This document shows, in pieces, positions 7,289 to 7,886 of a DNA stretch of 7,886 nt. Location of the stretch: positions 1 to 7,886 of the forward strand of contig CADCQZ010000435.1 of NCBI GenBank assembly GCA_902803675.1, in the 5' to 3' direction. Made by a program: the position numbers and the translations under genes. Every line of letters starts with the position of its first letter. Position 1 is the stretch's first letter. This DNA comes from an uncultured Eubacteriales bacterium (GTDB lineage: Bacteria > Bacillota_A > Clostridia > Christensenellales > Aristaeellaceae). The notes below the pieces were generated by a model, which saw only the letters and a program-made list of their open reading frames with translations, was not told the DNA's origin and ran no database searches.

Positions 7289-7886
7289 CTACAGATGGAT
7301 GAGGATGGCGCCCGCGAAAGCCAGGATGAAACCGAGGAAGGGCAGGATGAATTCCAGGCCGGAAGGCTTCCTCATATCACAGAGCCTGTAGAAATAGGCG
7401 TAGGGCATCAGGTCCACGCAGTAGCGAGCCCCGTACTGGAATCCCCCGAAAGTGCGGTGCATCAGCAAAAGGATAAAATGCAGAACAAATACTGCAAAGA
7501 TAACGGCCTTCTCTACGGAGAAGGTCTTTTTGACGATGTCACGAACGGCCCAGATCACCAGAAGCGTCAGTATCGGGCAGGCGATGAAGGCCGAGAACCC
7601 GAACCTTTCCATGACCAAAGTGCCGTCCTCGAAACGGAAGGGCATGCGGAGGATGAAGGAACGGATATTATTGCCGATATGGGCGAAACTGAACTGAGTG
7701 CCGCCCTGGGTGGAGAACTCCGGCAGGTAGGAGTGACCGAACTCAAAGGGATCGGCGAACCGGACATAATTGAAGACGCCGATGGCGACGGCCACGCAGG
7801 CGCCAAGAACGATGCCCGGGATCACCTTCCTCATCACCGCGCTGAAGGTCTCCCCCGCCTTTAAACTCACCCCGAGATACACTACG
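7289..7886 (-). CDS. Polytopic membrane protein, C-terminal part (possible GT-C-type glycosyltransferase)
   Basis: The minus strand is open from the right edge to a TAG at 7291-7289, showing the last 198 residues. The GTG at 7882 is in frame with a preceding GTA and is more likely an internal valine than the start, so the N-terminal part lies outside the window. Four strongly hydrophobic segments are visible, including VIPGIVLGACVAVAIGVF near the left of the fragment and a C-terminal one ending GAILIHL. Between the first two is a loop with NYVRFADPFEFGHSYLPEF; before the last is FGGFQYGARYCVDLMPY. These loop motifs, as I remember them, resemble large GT-C/family-39-like membrane glycosyltransferases or related uncharacterised proteins, but the catalytic N-terminal loop cannot be seen, so the enzymatic assignment is weak. 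The opposite-strand frame over the same bases is charged and lacks structure, so the minus strand is the coding one. Confidence 0.8.
   Translation of the reverse strand, partial: VVYLGVSLKAGETFSAVMRKVIPGIVLGACVAVAIGVFNYVRFADPFEFGHSYLPEFSTQGGTQFSFAHIGNNIRSFILRMPFRFEDGTLVMERFGFSAFIACPILTLLVIWAVRDIVKKTFSVEKAVIFAVFVLHFILLLMHRTFGGFQYGARYCVDLMPYAYFYRLCDMRKPSGLEFILPFLGFILAFAGAILIHL
7505..7531 (+). terminator. Intrinsic terminator of the ABC operon, inside the convergent gene
   Basis: GGCCTTCTC (7505-7513) pairs with GAGAAGGTC (7518-7526) as a 9-bp stem with one G-U pair. The loop is TACG, giving the very stable C(UACG)G tetraloop, and TTTTT follows at 7527-7531. Only the plus strand has the U-tract, so it should stop rightward transcription coming from the ABC genes 226 bp upstream. 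The same bases encode KKTFSVEK of the opposite-strand membrane protein. Confidence 0.75.

Noticed and set aside
7295..7864. A plus-strand open frame of 189 codons opposite the right-hand membrane protein.
   Set aside because: Its product is charged and featureless, whereas the minus strand encodes four membrane helices and recognisable loop motifs. No ribosome binding site supports it.
1..7886. CRISPR arrays, tRNA or rRNA genes, insertion sequences, integrase or phage genes.
   Set aside because: I looked for spaced repeats, inverted-repeat ends, cloverleaf sequences and recombinase motifs and found none. All sequence except short gaps is accounted for by the five genes.

Overview
This window comes from a GC-rich bacterial genome (about 60% G+C judged by eye). 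Shine-Dalgarno sites of the AGGAGG type, a heterodimeric ABC exporter pair of a style common in Clostridia, and a cytoplasmic zinc ribbon on a membrane-anchored protein suggest an uncultured or gut/rumen-type Bacillota (Clostridia). That assignment is an inference; there is no rRNA or other phylogenetic marker here.

Layout, left to right. (1) The left edge to 1733, minus strand: 1-deoxy-D-xylulose-5-phosphate synthase (dxs), open and unbroken for 577 codons, with its last roughly 40 residues off the edge. (2) 1734-1818: a short divergent intergenic region. It holds a good minus-strand promoter for dxs and the ribosome binding site of the rightward operon. Rightward promoter candidates lie inside the 5' part of dxs, including a perfect extended -10 in an AT-rich island at about 1530-1575. 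(3) 1819-7278, plus strand: a tight three-gene operon. It encodes a zinc-ribbon, single-pass membrane protein with a large Ig/OB-like ectodomain (27-nt gap after it), a degenerate-site ABC exporter half (3-nt gap after it) and a consensus-site ABC exporter half. (4) 7289 to the right edge, minus strand: the C-terminal part of a polytopic membrane protein that converges on the operon with only 10 bp between the stop codons.

The two ABC halves are complementary. The first carries a Walker B Asp-Asp and a Gln in place of the H-loop His but a good signature motif. The second carries the catalytic Glu and His but a variant LSQGQ signature. Together they should form one active and one degenerate ATP site, as in TM287/TM288 and BmrC/BmrD. 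The substrate cannot be read from the sequence. The zinc-ribbon protein is probably co-transcribed with the exporter and could be an accessory or sensor subunit; I recognise no described family for its whole architecture.

Regulatory points of interest are at both ends of the operon. At the start, the rightward promoter probably overlaps dxs coding sequence in antisense. At the end, a strong intrinsic terminator (9-bp stem, UACG tetraloop, U5) lies 226 bp past the last stop codon, inside the coding sequence of the convergent membrane protein gene. No tRNA, rRNA, CRISPR array, insertion sequence or phage gene was seen, and no stretch longer than 300 bases lacks a gene.
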